Part shown: one piece after another, positions 10,801-24,843 of the stretch | Layout of the letters: each line of letters begins with the position of its first letter | How positions within the stretch are numbered: the first letter of the stretch is position 1 | Assembly: GCA_030522415.1 (NCBI GenBank) | Contig: CM060112.1 | Location: 11,447,501 to 11,511,500, forward strand | Source: Channallabes apus | Lineage: Eukaryota > Chordata > Actinopteri > Siluriformes > Clariidae | Length of the DNA stretch: 64,000 bases | Reading direction: 5' to 3' | Program-made: the position numbers and the translations under genes | The notes under the pieces: model-generated | Database searches by the model: none | What the model saw: the letters and a program-made list of their open reading frames with translations, nothing else | What the model was told of the DNA's origin: nothing

Positions 10801-13800
10801 AACACCTTGGATGTCATCAGCCACGCTGCCTAAAGGTCACACAGGGGGATGCAGCCTCTATTTCTAATTTCTGTCTCCTGATTGATTCCCCAGGGGCAAG
10901 AATAAGAAAACCTGATTAGTGCGCTGGGATGCAGAGGACTTGTCTGTTTTAGCTTCTTATAAAACCCTAGACATTTTCAAACTTAATGTCATGCTTTTCG
11001 AATGACGGCTAAGAAAATAACCACAACTTACATTCACTATGAGACGACAAGTCTGTCCTGTTTTACGCTACAGTTACTGAGTCATTTTTAGTAGTTTATG
11101 ATATCAAGAACCATAAGCTGATACTTTTTACAAGCCTAAAAGTATCACAACTTGACACACCTCTTGTCCAGAAAATCCTTAATAATCACAATAATTCACA
11201 TGACATATGGTGAAAGTATGCGCAACACATAAACATGAACATATGGACATGTTCTCTGCTGATTTATCAGTCCTGTCCTGAAGAGGGCACTGTTTCCTCT
11301 CAGCTAAAGAACATCCATCACTGGTTTCGAAAATCCATCACATCTGAGGTCAGACGACAGAAGAGTAATCATATCAGTTTGAAGCGGCTGTGTGATGCAT
11401 TACAGCATCATTTTAAAGGAAGGAAACCAGGACATCGGCCTGTCTTCACCACTTCCTTAGAACTCTGTCACGATCATTTTCTTTCTAGACTTCTTGTTCT
11501 CTACGAATTCCTGCTGCAAAATTGAACACAGTGGCTTATTAATTGTTTACTCAATGTTATTTTTAGCACTCGGCATGGATTACCTGTAGCTCTCTGCTCC
11601 GTCAGACTGCATAAGTGGGTGTGGATCGTGGGGTTATTGACCACTACGGTGTGGTGATTCAGCAACAGATGGGAAGGTATCTATGATAGCATTCCAAATA
11701 CAGTAGGATAGACAATAAGGCCTTTTTTTTAAAAATCATCTCCTCCTACTCAACTGTTGTCACATATCACTTCCTCTACATTGAACATGACTTTCCGATG
11801 GGGATAATTTTGTATGCGAATGAACTCTCACTTGATGCTTCACTGGAGGGCAGGATCACGGTGCAGTGCTTAGGAACAGTCACTTGTTCATTTTTCCACG
11901 TGCACATTTTCATGGTCAATCTGACCGAAGTGTTTATTAAAGAGACAATGAGAGCAAGTTAAAAATTCACCCTGGTTTCTGAGAGCAGTCCTTCATCCAC
12001 CATGCACACACATTCACACCTACGGACAATTTAGCTCAGCCAGTTTTACCTACTAGGAAAGTAGGATGAAAGCCCTGAAGAAGATGTTACAGTACTGTAT
12101 ACAGTATACCTGCTAGGTTTGTATGACTCGTCTCAGCCTTTTCCAATTGTCCAAAAACCTTCTTTATGTCTAAAGCTCCTGGATGAGTAAGCAACCCTCT
12201 TTCAAAGACACTAACAATCAGGCCGAAAAATAGTTATCGTTATTTTGCACTGACTCCCACAATATTTTCGAGCTTAAATTTAATTATGCAACACATGAAT
12301 GGAATCCACAGACATCACCTACTGTAACGTCCTTAGGTCCTCAGGAGAACATGCCACTGTTAAGGGTCCTCCAAAGGTCCTGGTCATTAGATTTTTTTTT
12401 TTCTTCATTTTTTTCAAATGAAAAATAAATCACAGTCTCTTGTATCAGAGTTTGCCTGGAAATCCCATCACCGCACATTCTTCGGTCTGCCCTACAGTAT
12501 TTCCTCTTCCCATGAGCGTTCCATTTCAGAGCTTGTATGGCAGGGTTTCATTTCTGGCTGCTGGTGGTAGCTGTTGTGTTCTAAGGCACATATTATTAAG
12601 GCTGATCTTGTCTGAAGAGTTGGATATTAAGAAGACGTAACCACATAATTCCTGATGGTCCTCTGGCAGATTTTACTGCAGCCATTTTCGTTCCAGCTTG
12701 TTGGATGATTGACATTCCAATACTTTATTTAGTTTATTTAGATGTTTTACGAGGGTTAGACAAAAAATATCCACGCTCTGTAGAACTGTAGAATTTATTT
12801 TAATTAACTTTCAGAAAGGACAAATACATAATTGTTCGACGTACACTTTGTCCATCTGACAATAAGCTTACGGATTCCCTAAATAAAAATGCACTCCTGT
12901 CTTCACTCCTTCATCAAAAGTGAATTTCCGTCCTCGCTGGAATGCTTTCAGGAAACCAAACAGGTGAAAGCCAGGACTATAGCTAGGATACCGACAGTTT
13001 GGGCACAAGTGTGTGGACGTGCAGCGTCAGGCAAGATCTGCGTTTAATCCGAGGTTTAGGTTTCAGCTCTTCAATAAGCGTCTTATTGTAACGAGCATGT
13101 CTCGTCACCATTAATGATTATCTTTAAGAAATTCATACTTTCAGCTTTCTTATACCCCGATCTCACCTATGGGGTTTGACTCGCGGTGAGATGCAGAGTT
13201 AGGCACCGTGAGTCGCCGCGATTTCCTGCCGACGTTCTGCTGGCGTTCCGCGAAGTTCTGTAAGGACGGCAAGCTTCCGCGAGGACCGGAAAAAAAATTA
13301 AACATGTTTAATTATTAGCGCGGAAAGATGGTACTTGTCCTCACGGCCACCGCGCGAAACAGCGTAGGTGAGATAGGGGTATTAGAGTCATAATTTTGTT
13401 TGCAGATTTACAAATGCTTCTGTTTATACTCTTCAGTCAGTTCTTTTAGTATCAGGTACACCCTTTTTACATCCTTTTTATTTTTGGTGCATTATTTTTA
13501 TTTGTTTTCTTTTGTTGTATTTATGCAGATACTAAATACATAATTTGACCTAATTTATTGTTTATCTCTCTCTGATGAATCCGATTCGAGTTTTCAGGCA
13601 AATAATGGTCAGCACTGTTCAGTGGCAGTTGAACAGTGTTTCGACTTCACATATCGAGAGATAACAGCAACAGATTCGAAATTCAAATGCTACACTTAAA
13701 GTGAACTCTAAACATCAAAGATCTACTTACTTTTAAGTCTATAATGAGAAAATAACACACCTCTTACCGTGAAACAGCTCATCAGCCTCTGTTCCAAAAA

Positions 13801-16800
13801 CTCTTACTTCTTTAAACAGCAGGGGGTTGCATTAAATTCCCACACTGTTCACCCATTTTGATTGCACATACCTTCAAATTAAAGCTTTAAGTCTACATTT
13901 TAAGCTCATAATCATTTTTTTCTTTCAACCCCAGTGGGGTAGGCAAATAAAACATATGCACATGACTGTATTTCATTTTTCCTCTTGTCTTCTAAATCCA
14001 AAAATCAAGGTTAACTGAGCTTTTGTTGAACATTTTTATACAGGGCGTAAAGCATGATAATTGCGTGTGCAGTACTTTGCCCTCTTTAGATTTCTTCCAT
14101 CATTTATTTAGGGTTTTTTCTTTAAACATATATAAATAAATGTAGACTGGTCAAAAATAATAGAACACAATTTCGCCCGGTAATATTCAACATACATCAT
14201 CTCTACGGTCTTATGGACAAAATGCAGTGTTGTTTACTATATTCCATTTACAAAGGCAATAAATATGTGCACTCACTGCCTGTGATTTCGAAGAGCACTT
14301 TGTCATTGAGGCCTAGCCTGAGCTCGGGCATTCCAGAGAGAACAACCTTCAGTTTGATGGAGCCCAGAATCTCGCTGCGCAGGACGCTGCCTGTAGCACT
14401 GACCTGAGCGAAACAAAGGAGAAAGATATCATCATCATCATCATCGTTATCATCATCGTTATCTTCAAATGAAAATAAAACAAAAAATATGAAATAAGGA
14501 TTGTAAATAAAAACCCAATCAGATAGACTTTCCAGCAGCAACAGAGAATGAAGCTACAAAATAAAGTCTCATTAGACAGCAATAGGATGTGGTTCTTATG
14601 AAATGAGCTGCTGTGTGCTCATCTTAGGACAAGGCAGAGACCTGACCTGGAGAAAAAGTAAACACTCTTACTTCATGACTCCATGTCCGGAGAGCTTGAC
14701 AATGCCTAGAGAAATAACAATGAAGGAGGCACAGAAGCCACACCTCAGCCTCAAGGTCCACCAAGAACATTGTATGCTGGATTGGTTCCATATCACACTA
14801 TAGAGAACTGAACTTGTTTAATGACAAAAGACACTTGCATCTTGCCATAACAGTTCAAGACTTCCAGTCTGAATACCACCATGCTCCATTACTGGAAAAG
14901 ATGTGTTGAGTTTTATGTCCAGGTACTAAATGTGAAAACTGTAAGTGTATAAGTAGATGGCGGTCAATGCCACACGTGTGTCACCCACACACTTGCAGAT
15001 GGTTCCTTCAAGTTTCAGTTCCATTCACAGATAACGTCCCTCAGGCCTGAAGCATGATTAAGGTAAATACAAATGATGGCGCTTTGCCCAGGCAGCACCA
15101 ATGTGCATCTCTGGTAAACATACTGTACTTGACGTAGGCTGCTATGTACCTACAGTATGGATGCAGTCCACAAGGTGGCGATATAATCTACTAACTGCTC
15201 AGACCATTTCCATAACAATAGTAGTAAAAATTCACTGTGGAATGTGTACAACGGCTGTCATGGCTGTATTTACTAATAAGAAGGAGGAAAAAAAAGAACG
15301 CAAAGATGATAGAATGTGCGACCACTGAAACACAGAATTTCCCAATGCGTTTTGATGAGGAAGAGAAGACAGGGTCAGTTTTCTCATGTTGTTTCATGCT
15401 ACAGTATAGCGAACACTAGCAGCAATGCTGAGACTGCAGTTTGCGTCGCGCACCAATAAACTGGAGTAATGTTTTAATACACACATCTGTGCCCAAACTG
15501 GACTGTGTGTAATCAGTTTGTTCTGCTCCTGTTGCTCCATCGCAGTGGCCTTCCACCAACAAGGGCTCATTGACTGCTTACTAAACCTCGGTACAATCAG
15601 TGCCTGTGCCACTCAATTTACTCCTCTGTAGACAATTCAAGGCTTATATTGACTAAGGACAAAAGAAAAAGCCTCTTTTAGGAATAGTGTCAGTTGTACC
15701 AAGCTATGTGACCAAATATGGATTGTCACGGCGTGCGCCTGTGATGGGCAAATCAATATCCCTCCTCGCCCACTAGATAGGCGGCCTCCCCTATAGGCAG
15801 GTGTGCGAAGAAGCGGGGTCGCGGAATTCAAAGGCGTACTCGCCTCTTTGAAGTCCCTGGGACGCGTTACATTGCTCCGCTAGCTTGTCGCTCTTTCACG
15901 CGCTCCTTGTGGTTGTGATTTACTGATGTCATACACAACAACACACACATGATGTCACTTGCAAATACAACAGAGTTTGTTTAGATTTTCTCACCAGTGA
16001 TTACAACCTAATGTCACACTTAGACATTAATTATATACAAAGCCGAGTCATCAGGGGGAAAAATATTAACGATTATTATTTAACAAACTTATTATAATTG
16101 GTTATCATACCAGTAGGTTGACAGACTCAATGACGTCCATGAACACTTCATTCTTCCTGTATCTGATGCCTTCTGATCTCCAGGATACAGCGTTGGTAAC
16201 TGTTGCCGGGGGGCGTGGTGCTCCCACCTCTAGTTTATGCCCTTGCTGGGTGATGTACCTGTAAACACCAACAAAAGAAACCAAGTAATTAAAAAAAGTC
16301 ACATTGTGTAATTTGAAACAGTGTTAGTGTAAGATAAATGAGGTGAATATTTAAATAAAGGCAAATTCTGTTTAACAATATAATAGTATATATAATATAT
16401 AATAATATTTGTAATAGTGGGCTGATAAAATGCATGGTATTAAAATAAAGGAAATAAATAGAGTTGATAATCGATAGGTATCTGCCTTGATGTACTCCAC
16501 AATAGTTACTGGTCCAGACGGGGTGGTTTGGGGTTGTTTTAATACGATTGGCTAAAGTCTACCAAACGGCTTTACATACCGACCTGGTAGCCTGTTTAGT
16601 TTGGTCCACATGACCCGGTTTGAAACCTTCTGGTATCAAATGCCACATCATTTGTGTCATTAGGTCAGAACATTTGGTTTCTATACCCCCTGAATTTTTT
16701 AGGCTTATTCCCGAATATTTTCACCTTGAGATTGAGGTGTTTTATAGCAAAGCATCAGACAGGCTTACTGTACAGAGTTACAGAGTGGAACTTTTCTTGC

Positions 16801-18285
16801 ACGCAGCGTTTGAGAGGAAGTAACTGCTGCACGCATAACTGGAAGACACACACACCGAGACATAAAAAAAAACCCTCTGGTTTTATTTTTTAAAAAAAAT
16901 CTATTTTTTTGCGCTCTTTTGAAAAGAAAATTTTTTTAATTAAGATAAGTGGCAGTTTTATCCAAAGAGTCATAAATACACTTAGTCCATTAAGTGCCCT
17001 CTTTAAAAATGTAGCATTTAGAATTACAACGACCTTAATGAATAATTTACACTGTAATATTGCACAACCTGAGCCAATTGTAATATGGAACATTTGTACA
17101 CTTTGTATTGTTTGTTTTCATTTATTTATTATATGTGGCATTGAGTTGAAATGTGGAGTTGAACATAGAATTTTGTAGTGCTTTAATTCAACTCAATATT
17201 AGCCTTTCACTACAACTAACTTGCCTAAAGGTAAAGTACCCCCACCCCCACCCCGCCATACATACTACTACTGTATTACGTCTGCCTGGTAAACTAATAA
17301 AGAATATAGACATCTTAATACTATTTATAAATGTTAATATCTGATATATTAATATTAATCTATGACTAAATGGTATACCAGCATCCTACCCCTAATAACC
17401 TACTAATTACTCATCTAAACTGATCCTGATTACATTAATTTATTCTACTCATGTAAGGTGAATACATGAGGACAGTTAATTAAGCATTGCCCGTACCACC
17501 CATTCCACCCCCCTAACTCACCCCCATCCCCGGAAGTGTGTCGACCCAAGGGCCGTTTTTTTGATCGAGGTCAACAGCTTCATGGTACAAGCATAACCAT
17601 TGTACTAACAGGAACGGATTAAAACAGGGCAGGGTATAATTTAACAGTAAAATTATGAGGTGTTGTTGGGAAAACCATCACACCATGAAGAGATATATTG
17701 TTTGTATAACAGCAATTTGCCAGTGATTACAATATCTTACGTTACGTGTGCAATATACTTTTTTTCTGTTCAAAGATTCATTAATTATTTGAACCATTTG
17801 CAAAACATCCTGTTATTATAAACAGCTATAAATGTTCTTGCTAAACAACAAATAGATTTATCATTAGGCTTAGAAATCATATGTGCATGAACATAATCCT
17901 GAGGTTTCAGTCCTACAGTACTTCACATGACTTGAGCTCTACAATGATATCATAAATGATCAGCTCGTTATTATTAATAAGTACTACAGTCCCAAATAAT
18001 ACATAGCTGAGTAGGTGATGAGTGTCATGGATGATTTATGGGGATACAAGCATGACTACTCATACACTATCTCCTGTAACCTTCAAAATGATACAAAGGT
18101 AATGAAAAGATCACTAGAAACAAGTGTGATCATCATCATCATCATCATTAGGGTGTCTGAAATTGGAGTGTACATTATATATAATTGGATTTAATGCAAA
18201 TTATGTAAAAAAAAATAAAGCACCCAATAAAGGCAGTGAGCAAGGTGTTGTACTCAGTAAACAAAGCTCTGCTGTTAGTGAGTGT

Positions 18286-18321
<36 letters not shown>

Positions 18322-21300
18322 AGCCAAAGACTCCTGGGACAACCAGGACATCCACAGGGACACACAGGCACACAAACAACCTGTTTTTGGTCCTGATACA
18401 CTCATGCAAAGACATGGTCTTTAAAGTATTTCATGGACATTGACTTTAAGGACAATAAAAAATACTGGTTGAAGGTTTTACACTAAATCTTGACTCAGTA
18501 TTAAAAGGGTATGTGTGGGCATTAGATGTTATAGCTGCAATATGAATTCTTAGTGAGATAGAGAATAATAAGCCCAGTACCAAAAGGACAAATCTTAATA
18601 CAGATTTGGAATATGTACAGTATACTTACTGGGATCAAGATTATATATTTGGGTTAGGGTTAGCAATCCAACGGATTATATCCAGGGGCTTAGAATGAAC
18701 ATATTGAACTAAATTAATTACAAAGAAATAATTATACTGTATAATTGTATGATTGCATAAGTAAAATTGTACTTTATGTTAAGTTTCCTCCTGTTCCAGT
18801 AAACCCTAATTAGTTATGTTCCATTCCAGCTGCAATCAGAAGTCCCTTAATTGCTGAATGGAGTCCGACTGTGGGCAATTAAAGGGTCACATGACCTCAA
18901 CATGAATACACCTGTTCCTGGAATACCCCATAGTTTGTGAGTAAATTAATCCAGCACTTAAACAGCATTATTAAGACCAAGAAGTTCTCGAAACAAGTCC
19001 GGGAGTACAGTATGTTCTGGACAGTGCTGGCCGATACAACCTTCAAATCAATATCACAATTAATTGAACCTTTTACCTAGTTTATGTTTAATGCATTACA
19101 ATTTTTTTTTTATATTATTTGTTATTGTTTTTTGCACTCATTGTTCACTGATAAAGTTTGTACAGTAAATTTTCTCAACTGTTAACGGTGGAATTTTTTT
19201 TTCGTCTAATACAGTAACAGAGTTCTCTTCCATGTTTCTTCCAAGGATGGGGCGGAGTCATGTCATCTCACATGCAGTAGTATGTTTGTGGAGACATTAT
19301 TAACTCACTCACTCACCTTCTATACCGCCTTATACCTGTATTCAGGGTCACGGGGACCTGGAGCCTATCCCAGGAGACTTAGGGCACGAGTCAGGGTACA
19401 CCCTGGACAGGGTGCCAATCCATCGCAGGGCACACACACATACACACACTCACACACCCAATCACACACTACGGGCAATTTGGGAACGCCAATTAGCCTA
19501 ACCTGCAGATCTTAGGACTGCATCATTCTGTCTTGGGAATGACGGATACAAATCCTGCACAGGATCAGAGGGATTTTGCTCCATTCTTGAAGAATAGTGT
19601 CCAGGTCACTACATGATGCTGGTGGAGGAAAACATTTCCTGACTCACTCCTCCAAAACACCCCAACGTGGTTTAATAATATTTAGATCTGGTGACTGTAT
19701 AGTACAGGCCATGGGAGATGATCAACTTCACTTTCATGTTCATCAAACCCCTCTGTCTTGCTGTGTGTATTGGTGCATTATCATCCTGATACACGCCACC
19801 ACCTTCAGGATACAATGTTTGAACCATTGGGTGCACATGGTCCTCCAGAATGGTTCGGTAGTCCTTGGCAGTGACACGCCCATCTAGCACAAGTATTGGG
19901 CCTTCTTTGGGGCTTCTCCACACCGTAAGGCCTTGTTCACACGGGCGTTAAAATTTTTCTGCTGTTCGTAGCGTCCGGTGAGCGCGGATGAAGCGCAGAG
20001 GGTTTTCTATACAGACAATGAGAGTGTTCACACAGGCTTTGGTGACGTGCGTTTGTCTGGCTGTGCATTTATACAGCGTTAACAAAAATGTTGCATGCAG
20101 CTTTTTCTTGGCGTTCAAGGAAAACGCGTCTAGTTCGTTTTCTCCGCTTCCATTTTACGCTTCAGAGGACCGGATATATCCCATGATCCTAGTTTGTATT
20201 TCTTCATAAACCACAAAAAAACTTCCGTTAATCCGACGTTGTGCAGTCAGTGAACGTGAACCCAGTGAACGCAGTAGCGACGGTGATTTTTTTCTCTCCC
20301 TACAGTACGTCGCCGTATTATTAAATTTTTTTTTATTTTTTATATATTATATAAAAATATAATAATTTAATTAGAATTTTTAAAACAATAAGACTAATGT
20401 CTAATATAGCAAAATGGTCCATATTAAAAGGAGGCACCTCAAATAAAACGACAAGGGCTTTCATATCCAGTTCCCGACACACTGCCCCCCACAGGTTAAA
20501 TACACAAACTACAATTTGGGCTGCAGGTTGGCGTTAGACAGAGACAAACGAACGCCAGTGTAGAAGTCAATCGAGCGCCGCTACAAAACACAACATAAAC
20601 GTCTAGGATGTTCAGAGCACGTTTGTTTATCCAAAAATTTAACGCCCGTGTGAACAAGGCCTAACTCTCCCGGATGTGGGAAACACAGTGAAGATGGACT
20701 AATCAGAGAACAATACATGTTTCACATTATCCACAGTCCAAGACTTTCTCTGCCGGCACCATTGAAACCGCTGTTTGGCATTGGCATGAGTGACCAAAGG
20801 TTTGGCTATAACAGCCCGGCCATGTACATTGACCCTGTGGAGCTCCGGATGAACAGTTTTGGTGGAAACAGGAGAGCTGAGGTGCACATTTGATTCTGCA
20901 GTGAGTTGAGCAGCCGTGGTTTTGTTGTTTTTTTGGATACAATCCGGGTTTGCACCTGGACATCCCTTTCAGACACCTTCCTCTTGCATCCACAGTTATT
21001 GCTGTTGGATGTGGTTCGTCCTTCTTGGTGCTATGCTGACGTTACCCTGGATACCGTGGCTCTTGATGCATCACAAAGACTTGCTGTCTTGGTCAGATGC
21101 GGCAGCGAAACGCCATCAACAATTTGTCCTCTTTTGAACTCTGATATCTCATCCATAATGTTGTATGCATTGCAATATTTTAAGCAAAACTGTGCTATTA
21201 CTCTGCTCTTACTGGTGGAATGTGCAATCAATGAAGACTGGCCACCAGGTTGGTCAAATTTAGCCATGAAACCTCCAACACTAAATAGGCCAGTCAGACA

Positions 21301-24300
21301 GGTATGAGAGTACAGGTATAAAACTCCTTTTGTTTGTCTATATACCCCCTGCTACACTGGATAACATAATTTTTTCTCAGTACACTGGAGCCATGATCAG
21401 CCTGCCTGCTTCACATCTGAAATGCTGGCCTCCTAGGAACTCCTTCAATGTTTCAATAACCTGGTTGGTGGTGTCTGTGAGTGATTTTCCACAAGTTGGT
21501 GAAAAGTTATCCGTCGATTTTTTTATTCTGGACCAAGCGTTCCATTCGCTGAATCTTCAAGGGAAGGACTGTCACTCACGACCTTCTTTAAAAAAAATCT
21601 GCACCATCAAAGTATTTTACCGCTTCTAAGGATCTCATCACCATACTGTCTTCTGTAGAAGTCAAGCGGATTTATGCCTTCACTCAAGTGAAAATTCATC
21701 ACAAGTCCCTGTTTCATTTGAACACCTCTTGCATTTGCATAACTGCTGAAAACAAGTATCTCACACACAGTATCTGGCAGTGCCTTTGTGTGAATTAAAC
21801 CTCTGTTCGTGAAATATTATCTAGCTCACAGAGCATGAATGGAGCGCAGACAGTGTGTGGATGCACAGCTGTGACTAGTAAATGGTGGATGGCGCTGGTT
21901 TGAGGGACTAATAATAAACAAACTGCAATTCTGCCAGTACTCACTCTAGTAAGATCTTGCTGTCTGTGGTCTGAGGGAAACCATAATCCATGATCTCATC
22001 CAATAGCTCATAGACAGTCACAAAGTTGTCACGTATGCTCTCCTCCTCAACGACCTTGAAATACTCTGTGAAAACCTGTAAGACATAAACACAGTGGTCA
22101 TCAATGGGCTCAAACAGAGTTCTGTCGATGTTCCACGACAGTACGACATGCAATAATACGTGTACTGTATAAAAAGACAACCATGCTGTTTTTGAATAAA
22201 TTAAACGATGGTAACTGCGCTTCGAACCAAAGCATCTGTGATAATTTTACTATAATGCCACACACACACTCAGGCCTTCCTTCTTAACATATACAGAACA
22301 GTGACAGCCATTACAACTTACAGGTCGTGCTGAGTAGGCAGGGACATGTGGAAAGGACACTCACCTCCACTAGCTTGTAGAGGAAAGAATAGACAAGAGC
22401 AGCATTTGTATTCTTCTTAGTCATTGCTACCACTGACATGTGACTGTTAAGGATCTTTCAGTTTCTCCTGAAAATTTATACAGACAGTCAGAGAAATATA
22501 CTGTAAAGCAAGAAGAGGAAAAGATGAGTGACGGGAATAGCGATAGAGTACTGGAGGATACAGTAGATGTTGTTGTGTTTGATGTACAGGAAGTGAGTCG
22601 AGCCGTGGCTCACTAGTGGTGACAATTCTGCCTCTTCCTCCCTCTTCATCATGATAGGCATGAGGTGGTCGATCTCACTCATGTTTACGCTGCCCATGTA
22701 GTTCCGGCATATAAGCACCTAGACGGGTGACAGTAGACTCTTTAGTACACAAAATAGCAATACAAATATAGAAATTTCTGCAGTTATATACAGAATTTAT
22801 GCAGTTTATGCAATTTTTTTTTTTTAGTTTTCTTCTACGTGGAATACTGGAAGTGTTATGAAACCCACATTCACGTGCCATAGTAGATGGTATCAGGTTC
22901 AGTTTTATTTGATCAAACAATGAGAGCTGATTCATAATGAGTGAGCAAGTGGGGGAAGCCGAGAGGAAGTCAAATATTCACTTTCAACTTTCAGTAAATA
23001 AACTTTCATTTTCAAAAACAAAAATATCTCTCTCTCTCATATATATATATATATGTTTTTAATCATCTCCAGAATGTATTTATTTTTGCATGCAAAAATA
23101 AATACATTCTGGACATGATTAAAAACATTTAAAAACATGCTTAGGCCTCTAATCACACTGATGTGTTGAGCAGAATCTATAAAACTAAAATAAATTTTTA
23201 AAAAATCATACATGCAGTTTGTATTCCACTGATTACTCGATAAGTTTCTGTTGTGTTTGTGCATATCTTAGCTGTGGTTTTGATCTTAAAAAATGATAAA
23301 AGGTTGATGAAGCAACATGGTTGCTTAGTGGTTAGCGTTGTCACCTTGTACCTCCAGGGTCCCGCCTTGTTCATGCATGTTCTCCCTGTGCTTGGTGGGT
23401 TTCCTCCCACAGTCCAAATATATGCTGAATAGACTAATTAGTGTGTATACGGTATGTGTGTGGGTGTGGGTGTGTGTGTGCGTGCGCCCTGCAGTGGATT
23501 GGCACCCACCCAGGGTGTACCTCTCCAGACCATCTGTGACTCTGTATATAGGATAAAGTGTTATACAGTAAGTGACATATAAGTGTTATATGATGATAAG
23601 TGAGTGAGAGTGGGTGAGTAATTTGATGAAATAAGGAAATGTGTTGTTCTCTCGTTATAAGGAAACTAGTTGTGGTGTGAAACTTTGGGCTGACAGCATC
23701 GGTGCAAATAGGCCAGTATGGTCAGCTATACTGGAAAGTTGGGAGAGCAGCTGCCTGCCAAAAACCACATTTAAAACCAGTATCACTTTCAGCAAGAAAA
23801 CACATCTAATAAGGGGATGTCATCTTAAACAACATTTTCTCTTCTTAGTAATTGCTTCTTATTTATTCCGAATTGAATAACCCTAATGTTTTGATCTGTC
23901 ATTACTGTTAGTTAACATGAGCATGAGCTTCTACCAACGCGCTGACAGGCTCATGACTCACCTCACTGCTTTGGCTCACGGCTAACATGAGCTACAGTAT
24001 GTACAAAGCTAACTAGATCTAACACAAGGCTTAATCCTAAATCCCTCTCTAAGCCCAGAACAAGGAAATACTTGGCGTGTGGCACAGGGGATTGTACACC
24101 CTAGCGCATTAGGTTTCCATTTTACGCTATTTGGGATTCAACCCCAAAACAGGTAGAAAGCTGAAGTGGAATAAGTTTAGATATGAGAGAAACAGATGAG
24201 ATGATACTTCCACCTCTGGCGAGATGAGGTGCTAACAGTGTACAGTATGGCTATGTACTAGTTTATAACAGAGAAGTCAAGCACTACACTACACTGCTTT

Positions 24301-24780
24301 CTCCTTGCCAGATATTTAGTTATTGCACTTTCCAATTCACAACATTGCCATAACCGTATGGGTTTTAACCCCCATGTCTTAGCATTTTATCTTAACCTAT
24401 AAGTTAATGATAACTAGGCCATTCAACTGCTTAAATTCATAAAAAAGCTTTAAAATGCTTTCTGTCCTGATTATTTTTTCTTTGTAATGAGCTCTCAGGG
24501 GTTTTTCAGCTCCGTCACTCTTGGTGCTGTCTAGTCAGCATAATCAGCTAACTCCCATGTAGCTAACAATGTGATCCGGTTTACACCGAAAGTGCAAACT
24601 AAAAAAACTGACGAGAGCTCAAACTTATCTCGTTGCTGCATTGTATTTAACTAGAGCTTATAGAGATCAAGCTTCATCGCCTTTGATAATAAAAGGTTTC
24701 TTTATCATGAATGAGTACCACCAACGTCTATTCTAGTTGTTACATGCTTTTGTCATGACTGGATGGGGCGGAGTCATGTC

Positions 24781-24843
<63 letters not shown>

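Noticed and set aside
11235..11525. 96-codon plus-strand ORF in an ap1m intron
   Set aside because: No recognised family, no splice pattern, and length within chance expectation.
12735..13130. Possible mariner-like relic
   Set aside because: Only the first words resemble a mariner end; no transposase motif could be read, so it is mentioned only in the intron entry.
20906..21307. 133-codon plus-strand ORF
   Set aside because: Antisense of the Tc1-like transposase N-terminus, which is legible on the minus strand.
24784..24841. Regular repeats as a possible CRISPR-like array
   Set aside because: It is a plain CA microsatellite with no spacers, in a vertebrate genome.
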